DNA of 59,395 nt from JAWLHA01 sp041690535. GTDB lineage: Bacteria; Pseudomonadota; Gammaproteobacteria; Thiohalomonadales; Thiohalomonadaceae. Of this stretch, positions 50,144 to 59,253 are shown piece by piece (within the stretch, counting starts at the first letter, position 1; every line of letters begins with the position of its first letter). The stretch covers positions 1-59,395 of the forward strand of contig JAWLHA010000024.1 of NCBI GenBank assembly GCA_041690535.1, in the 5' to 3' direction. The notes below the pieces were generated by a model that searched no databases, was not told the DNA's origin, and worked only from the letters and a program-made list of their open reading frames with translations. Position numbers and translations under genes: made by a program.

Positions 50144-50791
50144 TTGTCGGAAACAGACTGTACATTGCACGCTGCCGCTCGAGGTTGGGACTTCGGCCCC
50201 TGGCTGGGGCGTTTCTATCCCGAGGACCTGCCGCCCGAGTGGCGCTTATCGTACTACAGCAATGAATTTTCCGCTGTCGTCGTTCCGCCCACCCTGTCGG
50301 AAACGCAGGCGCAGTGCGTGCTCGGGGCCTTGGAGGAGGGGGGGGCGACCCGATTCTACCTCGAACTTCCCTGGCGGGCAGGTCGGGGGGCTCCGGCTCT
50401 CGGAGGGCGTCTCGCCACGCAGCGCATGGGCTTTGCGGGGGCTATGGTGCCGTGTGAGGCCCTGCCACCGCCCGGCGCCGTAGCGCACCTGGAGGCCGGG
50501 GGAGTGCCAGTGTGCCTGGAACTGCCCGGACCCCCGGATGAACCCTTGCGCCACATCGCCCTGGGCCGGGGCTTCTCTCTGTGCTGGACGGAGGGGGAGG
50601 CACTGCATTGCGATGGCGATTGGGCAGTGAGTCGATGGTCTGGGGGGGCGGACCTGCGGGGCCTTCGGGGAGCCCTGGAGCGGGTACTGGCGACCAACGC
50701 GAAGCGGGGGCTGTTGGTTGTGGACGGCTCGCCCCCCGATCTGGAGGCCCTGCGCACCGCCACCACCCTCATCGGCCTGTTGGGATACTGA
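50144..50791 (+). CDS. Divergent short DUF72-like protein
   Basis: This 215-residue product starts with TTG. The N-terminal segment GWDFGPWLGRFYPEDLPPEW resembles the DUF72 (YecE) motif G-W-x-Y-x-x-W-x-G-x-F-Y-P. Only this part and a weak LSYYSNEFSAVVVPP are similar; the later conserved DUF72 residues are missing. It may be a shortened or decayed family member. A family A element begins 62 bases beyond its stop. The start is uncertain. Confidence 0.6.
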   Translation: MSETDCTLHAAARGWDFGPWLGRFYPEDLPPEWRLSYYSNEFSAVVVPPTLSETQAQCVLGALEEGGATRFYLELPWRAGRGAPALGGRLATQRMGFAGAMVPCEALPPPGAVAHLEAGGVPVCLELPGPPDEPLRHIALGRGFSLCWTEGEALHCDGDWAVSRWSGGADLRGLRGALERVLATNAKRGLLVVDGSPPDLEALRTATTLIGLLGY

Positions 50792-50852
50792 GGTAAGTGC
50801 CAGGGCGCTGTTGACTCGCGTTTGCCCCATACACGACACTGACGCACTCCAG

Positions 50853-51018
50853 CAGGGTAAACGCATACTTACCCAAGAGCGATGTAAGTTCTTGAAAGCA
50901 GGTCGTCGGCCGCATGGACGCGGCCGTCGAGCGTGCAGGGATGTATTCACAGCGAACCTGCTTTCAAGGACTTACATCGCTCACAGCACGGCCGCGACGT
51001 GAGTATGCGTTTACCCTG
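50853..51018 (-). repeat. Family A element, complete 166-bp copy upstream of mlaF
   Basis: The termini are CAGGGTAAACGCATACT and AGTATGCGTTTACCCTG. The long arm (CACAGCACGGCCGCGACG) is on the right, opposite to the 28917 copy. It is flanked by the perfect 10-bp duplication CGCACTCCAG (50843-50852 and 51019-51028). The element ends 40 bases before the mlaF start, so any older mla promoter lies on its far side or is supplied by the element. Confidence 0.97.
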
Positions 51019-51057
51019 CGCACTCCAGATGCTTGTGGAAATTGGTTAGGAAAAGGC

Positions 51058-51879
51058 ATGTCCTCGAGCGACATACTCATCAAAGTCCGGGATCTTCACT
51101 TCAGTCGGGGCCCGCGGGCGATCTTCGACGGGATCGACCTGGACATTCAGCGCGGGAAGGTCACGGCCATTATGGGGCCCAGTGGCACCGGCAAGACGAC
51201 ACTCCTGCGACTGATTGGCGGGCAACTCCGTCCGGACCGAGGCTCCGTGGAGGTGGACGGGGTGGAGGTCCCGCGCCTGCGTGTCGGGGATCTGTACACC
51301 TTGCGCAAGCGCATGGGGATGCTCTTTCAGAGTGGCGCCCTGTTGACCGATCTGAACGTGTACGAGAACGTCGCCTTTCCGCTGCGCGAACACACCAAGC
51401 TGCCGGAGTCGATGATTCGGGATCTGGTGCTTATGAAGCTGGAAGCGGTGGGGCTGCGCGGGGCGCGCCGGCTGATGCCTTCGGAGCTCTCGGGCGGCAT
51501 GGCGCGGCGGGTTGCATTGGCGCGGGCAATTGCGCTCGACCCCATGATGATCATGTACGATGAGCCATTTACGGGGCAGGACCCCATCTCCATGGGGGTG
51601 TTGGTCAAGCTCATCCGCGAGTTGAACGATGCCTTGGGACTGACCTCCATCATCGTCTCCCACGACGTGCAGGAGACCGCGGCCATCGCCGACTACATCT
51701 ATTTGCTCTCCCAAGGCAAGGTGGTGGCGCACGGCACGCCCGAGGCGCTCGGGCGCTCCGACTCCGCCTATGCGGAGCAGTTTCTGAAGGCGCTGCCCGA
51801 CGGGCCGGTGCCGTTTCACTATCCGGCACCCGCTTTCGGCGAGGACCTGATGGCCGGAAACGAAGAAAAGGGGGCGTGA
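51058..51879 (+). CDS. mlaF: Mla phospholipid transport ATPase MlaF
   Basis: This is the ATPase of the MlaFEDB complex. The 273-residue product has Walker A GPSGTGKTT (40-48), signature LSGGMARRVALARA, Walker B MIMYDEPFTGQDP and switch His in IIVSHDVQETA, so it is fully competent, unlike the paralogue at 8164. The ATG at 51058 is used; the upstream frame runs into the family A element. Its stop overlaps the mlaE ATG. Confidence 0.96.
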   Translation: MSSSDILIKVRDLHFSRGPRAIFDGIDLDIQRGKVTAIMGPSGTGKTTLLRLIGGQLRPDRGSVEVDGVEVPRLRVGDLYTLRKRMGMLFQSGALLTDLNVYENVAFPLREHTKLPESMIRDLVLMKLEAVGLRGARRLMPSELSGGMARRVALARAIALDPMMIMYDEPFTGQDPISMGVLVKLIRELNDALGLTSIIVSHDVQETAAIADYIYLLSQGKVVAHGTPEALGRSDSAYAEQFLKALPDGPVPFHYPAPAFGEDLMAGNEEKGA

Positions 51880-52697
51880 TGGCACGGGAACGCAAATCGG
51901 CCGAGGTCGCCTCTCCGCTGCAGGCGGCCGCGCAGCTTGGGCGCGCGGCCCTGGGGACCTTTGAGCGGCTCGGCCGGGGCCATCTGCTGCTGTTGGAGCT
52001 CGCCATTCGCCTGCCGGGGCTGCTGCCCCGGTTCGGACTGGTCGTCCAGCAAGTCTACGCCGTGGGGGTACTGTCCCTTGTCATCATTCTGGTCTCGGGC
52101 CTGTTCGTGGGGATGGTGCTCGGCCTGCAGGGATACACCACCCTGGTGGACTTCGGCGCGGAACAGTCTCTGGGGACCGTGGTGGCGTTGACGCTGGTTC
52201 GCGAACTGGGTCCAGTGGTGACGGCGCTGCTCTTTGCCGGGCGTGCCGGTTCGGCCCTGACCGCGGAACTCGGCCTTATGAAGGCGACCGAGCAGCTGTC
52301 GGGCATGGAGATGATGGCCGTGGACCCCCTCAAGCGCGTCCTGGCGCCGCGATTTCTGGCGGGGATCATCTCCATGCCGCTGCTGGCCGCGATCTTCAGT
52401 GCCGTGGGGGTGATGGGGGGCTACGCGGTCGGCGTCGGCCTGCTCGGGGTGGACGAGGGGGCCTATTGGTCCCAGATGCAATCCAGCGTGGATCTCCACG
52501 AAGATATCTATAACGGCGTGATCAAGAGCCTGGTGTTTGGGGTAGTGGCCACCTGGATTGCGGTGTTTGAGGGGTATGATGCGGCACCGACCTCCGAAGG
52601 GGTCAGCCGGGCGACCACCCGCACGGTGGTACATACTTCGCTTGCGGTGCTGGGACTTGATTTCGTGTTGACCGCTCTGATGTTCGGAGAGATCTGA
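51879..52697 (+). CDS. mlaE: Mla phospholipid transport permease MlaE
   Basis: This 272-residue inner-membrane permease of the Mla complex has about five hydrophobic segments. Family cores are LVRELGPVVTALLFAGRAGSA and MKATEQLSGMEMMAVDP. It is preceded by AAGGGGG with five-base spacing and overlaps the mlaF stop (TGATG). mlaD begins two bases after its stop. Confidence 0.96.
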   Translation: MARERKSAEVASPLQAAAQLGRAALGTFERLGRGHLLLLELAIRLPGLLPRFGLVVQQVYAVGVLSLVIILVSGLFVGMVLGLQGYTTLVDFGAEQSLGTVVALTLVRELGPVVTALLFAGRAGSALTAELGLMKATEQLSGMEMMAVDPLKRVLAPRFLAGIISMPLLAAIFSAVGVMGGYAVGVGLLGVDEGAYWSQMQSSVDLHEDIYNGVIKSLVFGVVATWIAVFEGYDAAPTSEGVSRATTRTVVHTSLAVLGLDFVLTALMFGEI

Positions 52698-52699
52698 TA

Positions 52700-53167
52700 A
52701 TGCGCTCGAGAATCGTGGAGATTTGGGTGGGGGTTTTCGTGGCGGCCGGCCTGGCAGCCCTGTTCATGCTGGCCATGCGAGTGAGTAACCTCACGGTGGT
52801 CAGCCAGGAGGAGGGTTACGAGGTGATCGCCAAGTTCGAGAACATCAGTGGCTTGAAGGTGCGTTCGCCCGTGACCATGGCGGGGGTGCGCATCGGCCGT
52901 GTCAGCGACATCGGTTTCGACCCGGACACCTTCCAGGCGGTGGTCACAATGAACATCGACCCGAACTATGACATGCTGCCCGAAGACACGAGCGCCAGCA
53001 TCCTCACCTCGGGGCTGTTGGGCGAGAAGTACATCGGTCTCGAGCCCGGCGGCGCACTGGAGAACCTGAAGGCGGGGGATGAAATCCATCTGACCCAGTC
53101 CTCGCTGGTGCTTGAGCAGTTGATTGGGCAGTTCCTGTTCAGCAAGGCGACGGAGAGCGATAAATGA
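52700..53167 (+). CDS. mlaD: Mla MCE-domain protein MlaD
   Basis: This 155-residue protein has one anchoring helix (about 7-25) and one MCE domain (about 38-120, with LKVRSPVTMAGVRIGRVSDI and GLLGEKYIGLEPGG). It forms the hexameric ring that hands lipid between MlaC and the permease. It is much shorter than the MCE protein at 8928, which has a long helical tail. Confidence 0.96.
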   Translation: MRSRIVEIWVGVFVAAGLAALFMLAMRVSNLTVVSQEEGYEVIAKFENISGLKVRSPVTMAGVRIGRVSDIGFDPDTFQAVVTMNIDPNYDMLPEDTSASILTSGLLGEKYIGLEPGGALENLKAGDEIHLTQSSLVLEQLIGQFLFSKATESDK

Positions 53168-53802
53168 AAGGAGTCCTACGGAGCTGTATCGGCGCGTTGA
53201 TGGCGCTGGGCATGTTCTGGAGCAGTGGATCGGCAGCCCAGGGTCCTGAGCCCGAGGCGGCGCGGGCGCTTGTGCAGGAGACCGCCGAGGCGACCTTGCA
53301 GCGGCTTGGCGCAGAGCAGCAGGCCCTCGAGCGGGATCCCACCCTCATCTACGGGCTGGTGGAAGACGTGGTGCTTCCCCACTTCGATTTCGAGAGGATG
53401 TCCCAGCTGGTACTGGGGCGGCACTGGCGTACGGCCACCGCCGAGCAGCGGGCGCGCTTCACCGCCGAATTCCGCACCCTGCTGGTGCGCACCTATGCGC
53501 GGGCACTCCTGGAGTATACGGATCAGCAGATCCGGTACCTGCCCCTGCATGCGGGCCCGGGTGATCGCACGGTCACGGTGCGGACCGAAATCGTCCAATC
53601 AGCGGGGCCGAGCATACCCATCAACTATGCCCTCTATTTCACCGGAGATCGCTGGAAGGTCTACGACATCGTGGTGGACGGCGTCAGCCTGGTGACCAAT
53701 TACCGCTCATCGTTCAACAGCCAGATCCGCCAGGGGGGACTGGATCAGCTCATTGCCGAGATGGTGGAGAACAACCGGCAGAAGGGAGGAAGCCGTGGCT
53801 GA
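53164..53802 (+). CDS. mlaC: Periplasmic phospholipid shuttle MlaC
   Basis: This 212-residue exported protein has a signal peptide (to about WSSGSAAQG). The Tol-type lipid-binding fold follows, with FDFERMSQLVLGRHWRTA and YDIVVDGVSLVTNYRSSF. It carries phospholipid between MlaA at the outer membrane and MlaD. It overlaps mlaD by four bases. The second MCE cluster at 7-11 kb has no such shuttle gene. Confidence 0.95.
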   Translation: MKGVLRSCIGALMALGMFWSSGSAAQGPEPEAARALVQETAEATLQRLGAEQQALERDPTLIYGLVEDVVLPHFDFERMSQLVLGRHWRTATAEQRARFTAEFRTLLVRTYARALLEYTDQQIRYLPLHAGPGDRTVTVRTEIVQSAGPSIPINYALYFTGDRWKVYDIVVDGVSLVTNYRSSFNSQIRQGGLDQLIAEMVENNRQKGGSRG

Positions 53803-54112
53803 GCCGAAGCTGAGTTCCAGTGCTGAGGGTCGCTACCAGGTCTGTGGCGATCTCACCTTCGGGACGGTCCTGGGCCTGCTGGATTCCGGCACAGAGATGT
53901 TGGACGGGGCGGGGGAGGGCCCGATCGAGGTGGATCTCGGTGAGGTGGGGCACGCCGACAGCGCGGGTCTGGCCCTGCTGATCGAGTGGATGCGTGCGGC
54001 CCGCCAGGGGGGGCGGGAGCTCTCCTATCGCAACATCCCCACGCAGCTGATGGCCATTGCCCGGGTCAGCGATCTCGAAGAGATCCTTCCGCTGGCCGGG
54101 CAGAATTCCTGA
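53795..54112 (+). CDS. mlaB: STAS-domain protein MlaB
   Basis: This is the cytoplasmic regulator that stabilises MlaF. The 105-residue product is a STAS domain with VDLGEVGHADSAGLALLIEW, including the conserved Ser. The GTG start at 53795 has GGGAGGA and overlaps mlaC by eight bases. The longer frame to 53753 lies inside mlaC. Confidence 0.93.
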   Translation: MAEPKLSSSAEGRYQVCGDLTFGTVLGLLDSGTEMLDGAGEGPIEVDLGEVGHADSAGLALLIEWMRAARQGGRELSYRNIPTQLMAIARVSDLEEILPLAGQNS

Positions 54113-54255
54113 CCCCGGGCCCTCAGGTCGGGGTGAAATGCGACCGAATCGGCACATTTGGCACGGTATGCCGGGAGGGAGGGGAGCCGAGACTTACAAA
54201 TCCGGGCCCCAGACGTTATGATTTCGGGCCGTTTGGATGTGTTAAGGTGCGGACC

Positions 54256-54513
54256 ATGCTGCCAGAAGAGGTAAAGAGACTCGTCACGGAGGGCTTGCCC
54301 GGGTGTGAGGTGACGGCCAAGGGGGATGGTAGTCACTTTGAGCTGGTGGTGGTTGGCGAGGTGTTCAGGGGCAAGTCTCCGGTACAGCGTCAGCGCCTCG
54401 TCTACGCCGCGTTGGGGGATAGAATCACCAGCGGGGAGATTCACGCCGTCACCATCAAGGCATACACGCCGGACGACTGGGACCGGGCCAGCAAATTGCA
54501 GGTCTCCTCCTGA
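54256..54513 (+). CDS. ibaG: BolA-family protein IbaG (YrbA)
   Basis: This 85-residue BolA-like protein binds monothiol glutaredoxin and [2Fe-2S] clusters, and is linked to acid stress and iron-sulfur delivery. Visible are VTAKGDGSHFELVVVGEVF and the central HFE-type region with SPVQRQRLVYAAL. The ATG at 54256 is preferred; a GTG at 54247 is in frame. It lies between mlaB and murA as in Escherichia coli. Confidence 0.93.
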   Translation: MLPEEVKRLVTEGLPGCEVTAKGDGSHFELVVVGEVFRGKSPVQRQRLVYAALGDRITSGEIHAVTIKAYTPDDWDRASKLQVSS

Positions 54514-54571
54514 GTTGCCCCCGGAATCCATAAGATGAACCTCGGTTGCGAGCCACTGCCCCTATTTTTCC

Positions 54572-55876
54572 ATGGATAAATTGATTATTACCGGCGGGGC
54601 GACCCTGAACGGCGAGATCCGCATTTCAGGCGCCAAGAACGCCGCCCTGCCCATTTTGGCGGGGACCTTGCTGGCCGAAGAGCCGGTGACCATTTGTAAC
54701 GTTCCCCATCTCCATGACATCACCACGACCATGGAGCTGCTCGGCAACATGGGCGTGGAGCTCGTGGTGGACGAGAAGCTCAACATCGAGGTGAATGCCT
54801 CCACGATCCGCGACCTCTACGCCCCGTACGAGCTGGTGCGGACCATGCGGGCCTCCATCCTTGTGCTTGGCCCGTTGCTGGCCCATTTCGGCAAGGCGGA
54901 GGTATCGCTCCCCGGCGGGTGCGCCATCGGTTCGCGGCCCGTGAACATGCACATCACCGGCCTGCAACAGATGGGGGCGGACATCCGGGTGGAAAACGGC
55001 TACATCAAGGCCACCACCCATGGACGCCGCCTGAAAGGGGCCAAGCTGGTGCTGGACCTGGTCACCGTCACCGGGACCGAAAACCTCATGATGGCTGCGG
55101 TCCTCGCCGAGGGCACCACCATCATCGAAAATGCCGCCCGCGAGCCGGAGGTGGTCGACCTGGCGGTCTGCCTCAATCAGTTGGGGGCGAAGATCAGTGG
55201 CGCCGGGACTGGAACCCTGGTCATCGAAGGGGTGGAGCGGCTGCGCGGGGGGCGTTACTGCGTCCTGCCCGACCGGATCGAGACCGGCACCTACCTGATC
55301 GCCGCGGCCATCACCGGCGGGCGGGTCAAGGTCAAGGATACCCGTCCGGACCTCCTCGATGCCGTCCTGGCCAAGCTGCGCGAGGCGGGCGCGGACATCG
55401 AGACCGGTGAGGACTGGATCACCCTGGACATGCATGGTCGTCGACCCCGGGCCGTGGACGTCTATACGGCGCCGTACCCGGCCTTTCCCACCGACATGCA
55501 GGCGCAGTTCACCGCCATGAACTGCGTGGCCGAGGGGGCGGGTACCATTATCGAGACGGTGTTCGAAAACCGCTTCATGCATGTGCAGGAACTGACCCGC
55601 ATGGGAGCGAAGATCCGCCTCGAAGGCAACACCGCCATCACCACCGGTGTGGAGCGGCTCACCGCCGCGCCGGTCATGGCCACCGACCTGCGGGCCTCGG
55701 CCAGTCTGGTTCTGGCCGGATTGGTGGCGGATGGGGAGACGGTGGTCGATCGCATCTATCACATTGATCGCGGCTACGAATGCATCGAAGAGAAGCTGGC
55801 CCAGCTCGGTGCCCGTATTCGGCGGGTCCCGGAGCTGCACTTCGAGCGTTCGGCAATGCTGGACGTGCTGCCATGA
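54572..55876 (+). CDS. murA: UDP-N-acetylglucosamine 1-carboxyvinyltransferase
   Basis: This is the first committed enzyme of peptidoglycan synthesis. The 434-residue product has the fosfomycin-sensitive catalytic cysteine C117 in LPGGCAIGSRPVN, ISGAKNAALPIL near the start, and PAFPTDMQAQFTAM. The stop overlaps hisG. The ibaG-murA-hisG order is widespread in proteobacteria. Confidence 0.98.
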   Translation: MDKLIITGGATLNGEIRISGAKNAALPILAGTLLAEEPVTICNVPHLHDITTTMELLGNMGVELVVDEKLNIEVNASTIRDLYAPYELVRTMRASILVLGPLLAHFGKAEVSLPGGCAIGSRPVNMHITGLQQMGADIRVENGYIKATTHGRRLKGAKLVLDLVTVTGTENLMMAAVLAEGTTIIENAAREPEVVDLAVCLNQLGAKISGAGTGTLVIEGVERLRGGRYCVLPDRIETGTYLIAAAITGGRVKVKDTRPDLLDAVLAKLREAGADIETGEDWITLDMHGRRPRAVDVYTAPYPAFPTDMQAQFTAMNCVAEGAGTIIETVFENRFMHVQELTRMGAKIRLEGNTAITTGVERLTAAPVMATDLRASASLVLAGLVADGETVVDRIYHIDRGYECIEEKLAQLGARIRRVPELHFERSAMLDVLP

Positions 55877-56529
55877 CCGATACACTAACCATTGCGCTCT
55901 CCAAGGGCCGCATTTTCAAGGAAACCCTGCCGCTCCTGGCACACGCCGGGGTCGAGCCGGTGGATGATCCGGAGACGAGCCGCAAGCTCATCCTCGACAC
56001 CAATCTCCCCCACGTCAAACTGGTGATCATCCGCGCCTCGGATGTGCCCACCTACGTGGAGTATGGGGCTGCCGACCTTGGCGTGGCGGGCAAGGACGTG
56101 CTCATGGAGCACGGGGGGGAGGGGGTCTACGAGCCGCTGGATCTGCGGATAGCCCGCTGTCGCCTGATGGTCGCCGGCCCGAGGGACGGGCGGCGCGGGC
56201 CCGGGCGCCTGCGCATCGCCACCAAGTTCGTCAACTCCACCCGGCGCTACTACGCGGCCAAGGGGGAACAGGTGGAGATCATCAAGCTCTACGGTTCCAT
56301 GGAGCTTGCGCCCCTGGTGGGGCTGGCCGACCGCATCGTGGATCTGGTGGACACCGGCAACACCCTCAAGGCCAATGGCCTCGAACCTCTCGAGCACATC
56401 GCCGACATTAGCTCCCGGTTGATAGTCAACCGCGCTTCCATGAAGACGAAGCATGAGCAGGTGAAGCACTTCATCGATCAGATCGCCGAGGCCGTCGCGC
56501 AGCGAGCAGACCGGCAAACCCAGGGGTAG
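55873..56529 (+). CDS. hisG: ATP phosphoribosyltransferase, short form
   Basis: This is the first step of histidine synthesis. The 218-residue product is the short form, which needs the HisZ regulatory subunit; no hisZ is in the window. Motifs are ALSKGRIFKETLPLL, YVEYGAADLGVAGKDVL and DLVDTGNTLKANGL. The ATG at 55873 overlaps the murA stop by four bases. Confidence 0.96.
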   Translation: MTDTLTIALSKGRIFKETLPLLAHAGVEPVDDPETSRKLILDTNLPHVKLVIIRASDVPTYVEYGAADLGVAGKDVLMEHGGEGVYEPLDLRIARCRLMVAGPRDGRRGPGRLRIATKFVNSTRRYYAAKGEQVEIIKLYGSMELAPLVGLADRIVDLVDTGNTLKANGLEPLEHIADISSRLIVNRASMKTKHEQVKHFIDQIAEAVAQRADRQTQG

Positions 56530-56568
56530 AGCCCCTCTGCGTCCTCCTATTTGAAGTTGATTGAAGCC

Positions 56569-57870
56569 ATGACCGACATCAAACGACTCGACAGCACGCA
56601 ACAAGACTTCTGGCCTGAACTTGAACGGTTGCTGGCTTGGGAAGGGGTTTCCGATGAGAAGGTGAACGCTACGGTTCGGGAGATCCTCCAGGCGGTGCGT
56701 ACCCGCGGTGATGCGGCGGTGTTGGAGTACACCCGCCGGTTCGACCGGATGGAGGTGACATCCGTGGCCGAGCTCGAGTTCCCGCAGGAGCGCCTGGCCC
56801 AGGCGTTGAACACGATCCCCCCGGTCCAGCGGGAAGCGCTGGAGCGTGCCGCCGCCCGGGTGCGGGCCTATCACGAGCATCAGAGGCAGGAGTCCTGGAG
56901 CTACCGCGAGCCGGACGGGACCCTGCTCGGGCAGCAGGTAACCCCGTTGGAGCGCGCCGGGCTGTATGTGCCGGGGGGCAAGGCGGCCTATCCCTCCTCG
57001 GTGTTAATGAATGCCCTGCCGGCCAAGGTGGCCGGGGTCGAGGAACTCATCATGGTGGTGCCCACCCCCGGGGGGGAGGTCAATGAACTGGTCCTCGCCG
57101 CGGCGGCGGTGTGTGGGGTCGATCGGGTGTTCGCCATCGGGGGCGCCCAGGCGGTGGCGGCCCTGGCCTATGGGACCGAGTCGGTGCCCCGGGTCGACAA
57201 GATCGTCGGTCCCGGCAACATCTTCGTGGCCACCGCCAAGGGGATGGTCTACGGCACGGTGGGGATCGACATGATTGCCGGCCCCTCCGAGATCCTCGTG
57301 GTCTGCGACGGGAAGACCGATCCGGACTGGGTGGCGATGGATCTCTTCTCCCAGGCGGAACACGACGAGGATGCCCAACCGATCCTGGTCTCCCCGGATG
57401 GGGAGTTCCTGGAGAAGGTGCAGGCGAGTCTCGAGCGGCTGTTGCCGGAGATGGAGCGTGCGGCCATTATTCGCACCTCGCTGGCGAGCCGCGCCGCGCT
57501 GGTCCAGGTGCGGGACCTGGATGAGGCGGTGGCAGTGGCCAACTTCATCGCCCCCGAACATCTTGAACTGTCTGTCGAGCAACCGCAGGAAATGGCTGTG
57601 CGGATCCGCCATGCCGGCGCCATTTTCATGGGGCGGTACACCGCCGAGGCGGTCGGCGACTACTGTGCCGGCCCCAACCATGTCCTGCCCACCTCCCGGA
57701 CGGCGCGCTTCTCGTCGCCGCTCGGGGTCTACGACTTCCAGAAACGTTCCAGCCTGATCATGTGCTCCTCCGAGGGGGCGTCGGAGTTGGGGCGTATCGC
57801 CTCGGTGCTGGCGCGGGGCGAAGGACTGACCGCCCACGCCCGCTCCGCCGAATACCGCATCAAAGGGTGA
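56569..57870 (+). CDS. hisD: Histidinol dehydrogenase
   Basis: This zinc enzyme catalyses the last two steps of histidine synthesis. The 433-residue product has VPGGKAAYPSSVLMNALPAK, the zinc/catalytic segment SQAEHDEDA, and NFIAPEHLEL. The ATG at 56569 is preferred to TTG 56551. hisG lies 39 bases upstream and hisC downstream. Confidence 0.97.
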   Translation: MTDIKRLDSTQQDFWPELERLLAWEGVSDEKVNATVREILQAVRTRGDAAVLEYTRRFDRMEVTSVAELEFPQERLAQALNTIPPVQREALERAAARVRAYHEHQRQESWSYREPDGTLLGQQVTPLERAGLYVPGGKAAYPSSVLMNALPAKVAGVEELIMVVPTPGGEVNELVLAAAAVCGVDRVFAIGGAQAVAALAYGTESVPRVDKIVGPGNIFVATAKGMVYGTVGIDMIAGPSEILVVCDGKTDPDWVAMDLFSQAEHDEDAQPILVSPDGEFLEKVQASLERLLPEMERAAIIRTSLASRAALVQVRDLDEAVAVANFIAPEHLELSVEQPQEMAVRIRHAGAIFMGRYTAEAVGDYCAGPNHVLPTSRTARFSSPLGVYDFQKRSSLIMCSSEGASELGRIASVLARGEGLTAHARSAEYRIKG

Positions 57871-57874
57871 CGCC

Positions 57875-57889
57875 GGCCCGCTTCGGGCC
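57875..57889. terminator. Hairpin after hisD
   Basis: GGCCCG and CGGGCC flank CTT, five bases after the hisD stop. No T run follows, so it may only slow transcription into hisC. Confidence 0.4.
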
Positions 57890-57937
57890 CCGCGGCTCAC
57901 CTGAGGCGGGCGACCGGTTCGCGGCAGGTAACCGAAG

Positions 57938-57958
57938 GCGGGGAGCACGCCTCCCCGC
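57938..57958. terminator. Second hairpin before hisC
   Basis: GCGGGGAG and CTCCCCGC pair around CACGC, ending 19 bases before the hisC ATG. With the hairpin at 57875 it could allow differential expression of hisC. No leader peptide rich in histidine codons was seen. Confidence 0.4.
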
Positions 57959-57976
57959 GACTCTGAGACAACACTT

Positions 57977-59080
57977 ATGACCGATGCCTCCCAATCGCTT
58001 GTGAACCAGTGGGTTCGCCCCGAGATTCGGGCCCTTTCGGCCTACCACGTGGCAGACCCCGGGGACCTGGTCAAGCTGGACGCCATGGAGAACCCCTACA
58101 CTTGGCCCCAGCCGCTGGTCGAAGAGTGGTTGCAGCTGCTACGAGACGTGAGTGTGAACCGCTACCCCGATCCTGCGGCACGCCGTCTGAGCGAACGGCT
58201 GCGCGAGTCCATGGGGGTGCCTGCGGACATGGGCATTCTGCTGGGCAACGGCTCGGACGAGTTGATCCAGATCCTTGCGCTTGCCTTGCAAGGGGGAGGG
58301 CGGAGCATCATGGCGCCAGAGCCGGGGTTCGTGATGTACCGGATGATTGCCACCTTCGCAGGCATGGAGTACACGGGTGTGCCGCTCCGGGAGGACTTCA
58401 GTCTGGACGGTCCCGCGATGCTGGAGGCCATTGCGCGGCACCGGCCGGCTCTGGTGTTCCTGGCCTATCCCAACAATCCCTCCGGCAACCTGTTCGATGA
58501 AGACGACGTGCGCGCGGTGATTGAGGCCGCCCCCGGCTTGGTGGTGGTCGACGAGGCTTACCATGCCTTCGCCGAACGGTCGTTCATGGGCCAACTGGGC
58601 CGGTATCCCAACCTGTTGGTGATGCGGACCCTCTCGAAGCTCGGCCTGGCCGGGCTTCGCCTGGGACTGCTGGCCGGCCCGAAGGATTGGCTCCATGAGC
58701 TTGACAAGGTGCGACTGCCCTACAACATCAACGTGCTCACGCAGGCAAGCGCGGAGTTCGCCCTTCGCCATGGGGGGGTGTTCGATGCGCAGACCGCAGC
58801 CATTCGTGACGAGCGCACCCGTCTGCTAGCCGGACTGGCGGCGTTGCCGGCGATCACCGTCTATCCCTCCTCGGCCAACTTCATCCTGTTCCGTGTACCG
58901 GGTCGGGCCGATGCCGTCTTTGCGGGGCTGAAGGCCGGCGGCGTGCTGATCAAGAATCTCAATCGGCCCGGCGCGCTGGAGGATTGCCTGCGCGTGACGG
59001 TGGGAACGCCCGAGGAAAACGCGCTCTTTCTCGAGCGCCTCACTGCGCTGCTCCCGACCTGGAGCACTGAAGAGAGGTAA
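57977..59080 (+). CDS. hisC: Histidinol-phosphate aminotransferase
   Basis: This PLP-dependent class I/II aminotransferase transfers amino groups to imidazole-acetol phosphate. The 367-residue product has GNGSDELIQI, FLAYPNNPSGNLF, VVVDEAYHAF and the PLP lysine in MRTLSKLGLAGLRLG. It is the last gene of the window. hisB and the other his genes are not adjacent. Confidence 0.96.
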   Translation: MTDASQSLVNQWVRPEIRALSAYHVADPGDLVKLDAMENPYTWPQPLVEEWLQLLRDVSVNRYPDPAARRLSERLRESMGVPADMGILLGNGSDELIQILALALQGGGRSIMAPEPGFVMYRMIATFAGMEYTGVPLREDFSLDGPAMLEAIARHRPALVFLAYPNNPSGNLFDEDDVRAVIEAAPGLVVVDEAYHAFAERSFMGQLGRYPNLLVMRTLSKLGLAGLRLGLLAGPKDWLHELDKVRLPYNINVLTQASAEFALRHGGVFDAQTAAIRDERTRLLAGLAALPAITVYPSSANFILFRVPGRADAVFAGLKAGGVLIKNLNRPGALEDCLRVTVGTPEENALFLERLTALLPTWSTEER

Positions 59081-59098
59081 CACCGAGGGGCCAAGTAC

Positions 59099-59220
59099 GG
59101 TTGGATCAGCGCAGCGCATCCACCATTCACGGGTGCGGCTCGGAGGGCGGATACGCTTATCCCCCCTCGCCGGTTCGCTGCCTCCCCACTCGCGCGGCAG
59201 TTGGGCGCCGGTGGGTAACT
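59099..59220 (+). repeat. Family C degraded copy
   Basis: TTGGATCAGCGCAGCGCATC, the mirrored GGCGGATACGCTTATCCCCC, CGGTTCGCTGCCTCC and GGCAGTTGGGCGCCGG track the interior of complete family C copies (compare 27947-28070). The CTAG termini are not recognisable. It lies in the spacer after hisC. Confidence 0.75.
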
Positions 59221-59253
59221 CTCGGGGTGATCGCCGGGGCGGCGGGGGGATTC

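Noticed and set aside
50887..51057. Open frames across other family A copies giving similar Arg-rich peptides (for example upstream of mlaF and on the minus strand at 28714-29043)
   Set aside because: They reflect shared DNA sequence of the repeat, differ in length and end, and lack ribosome sites.
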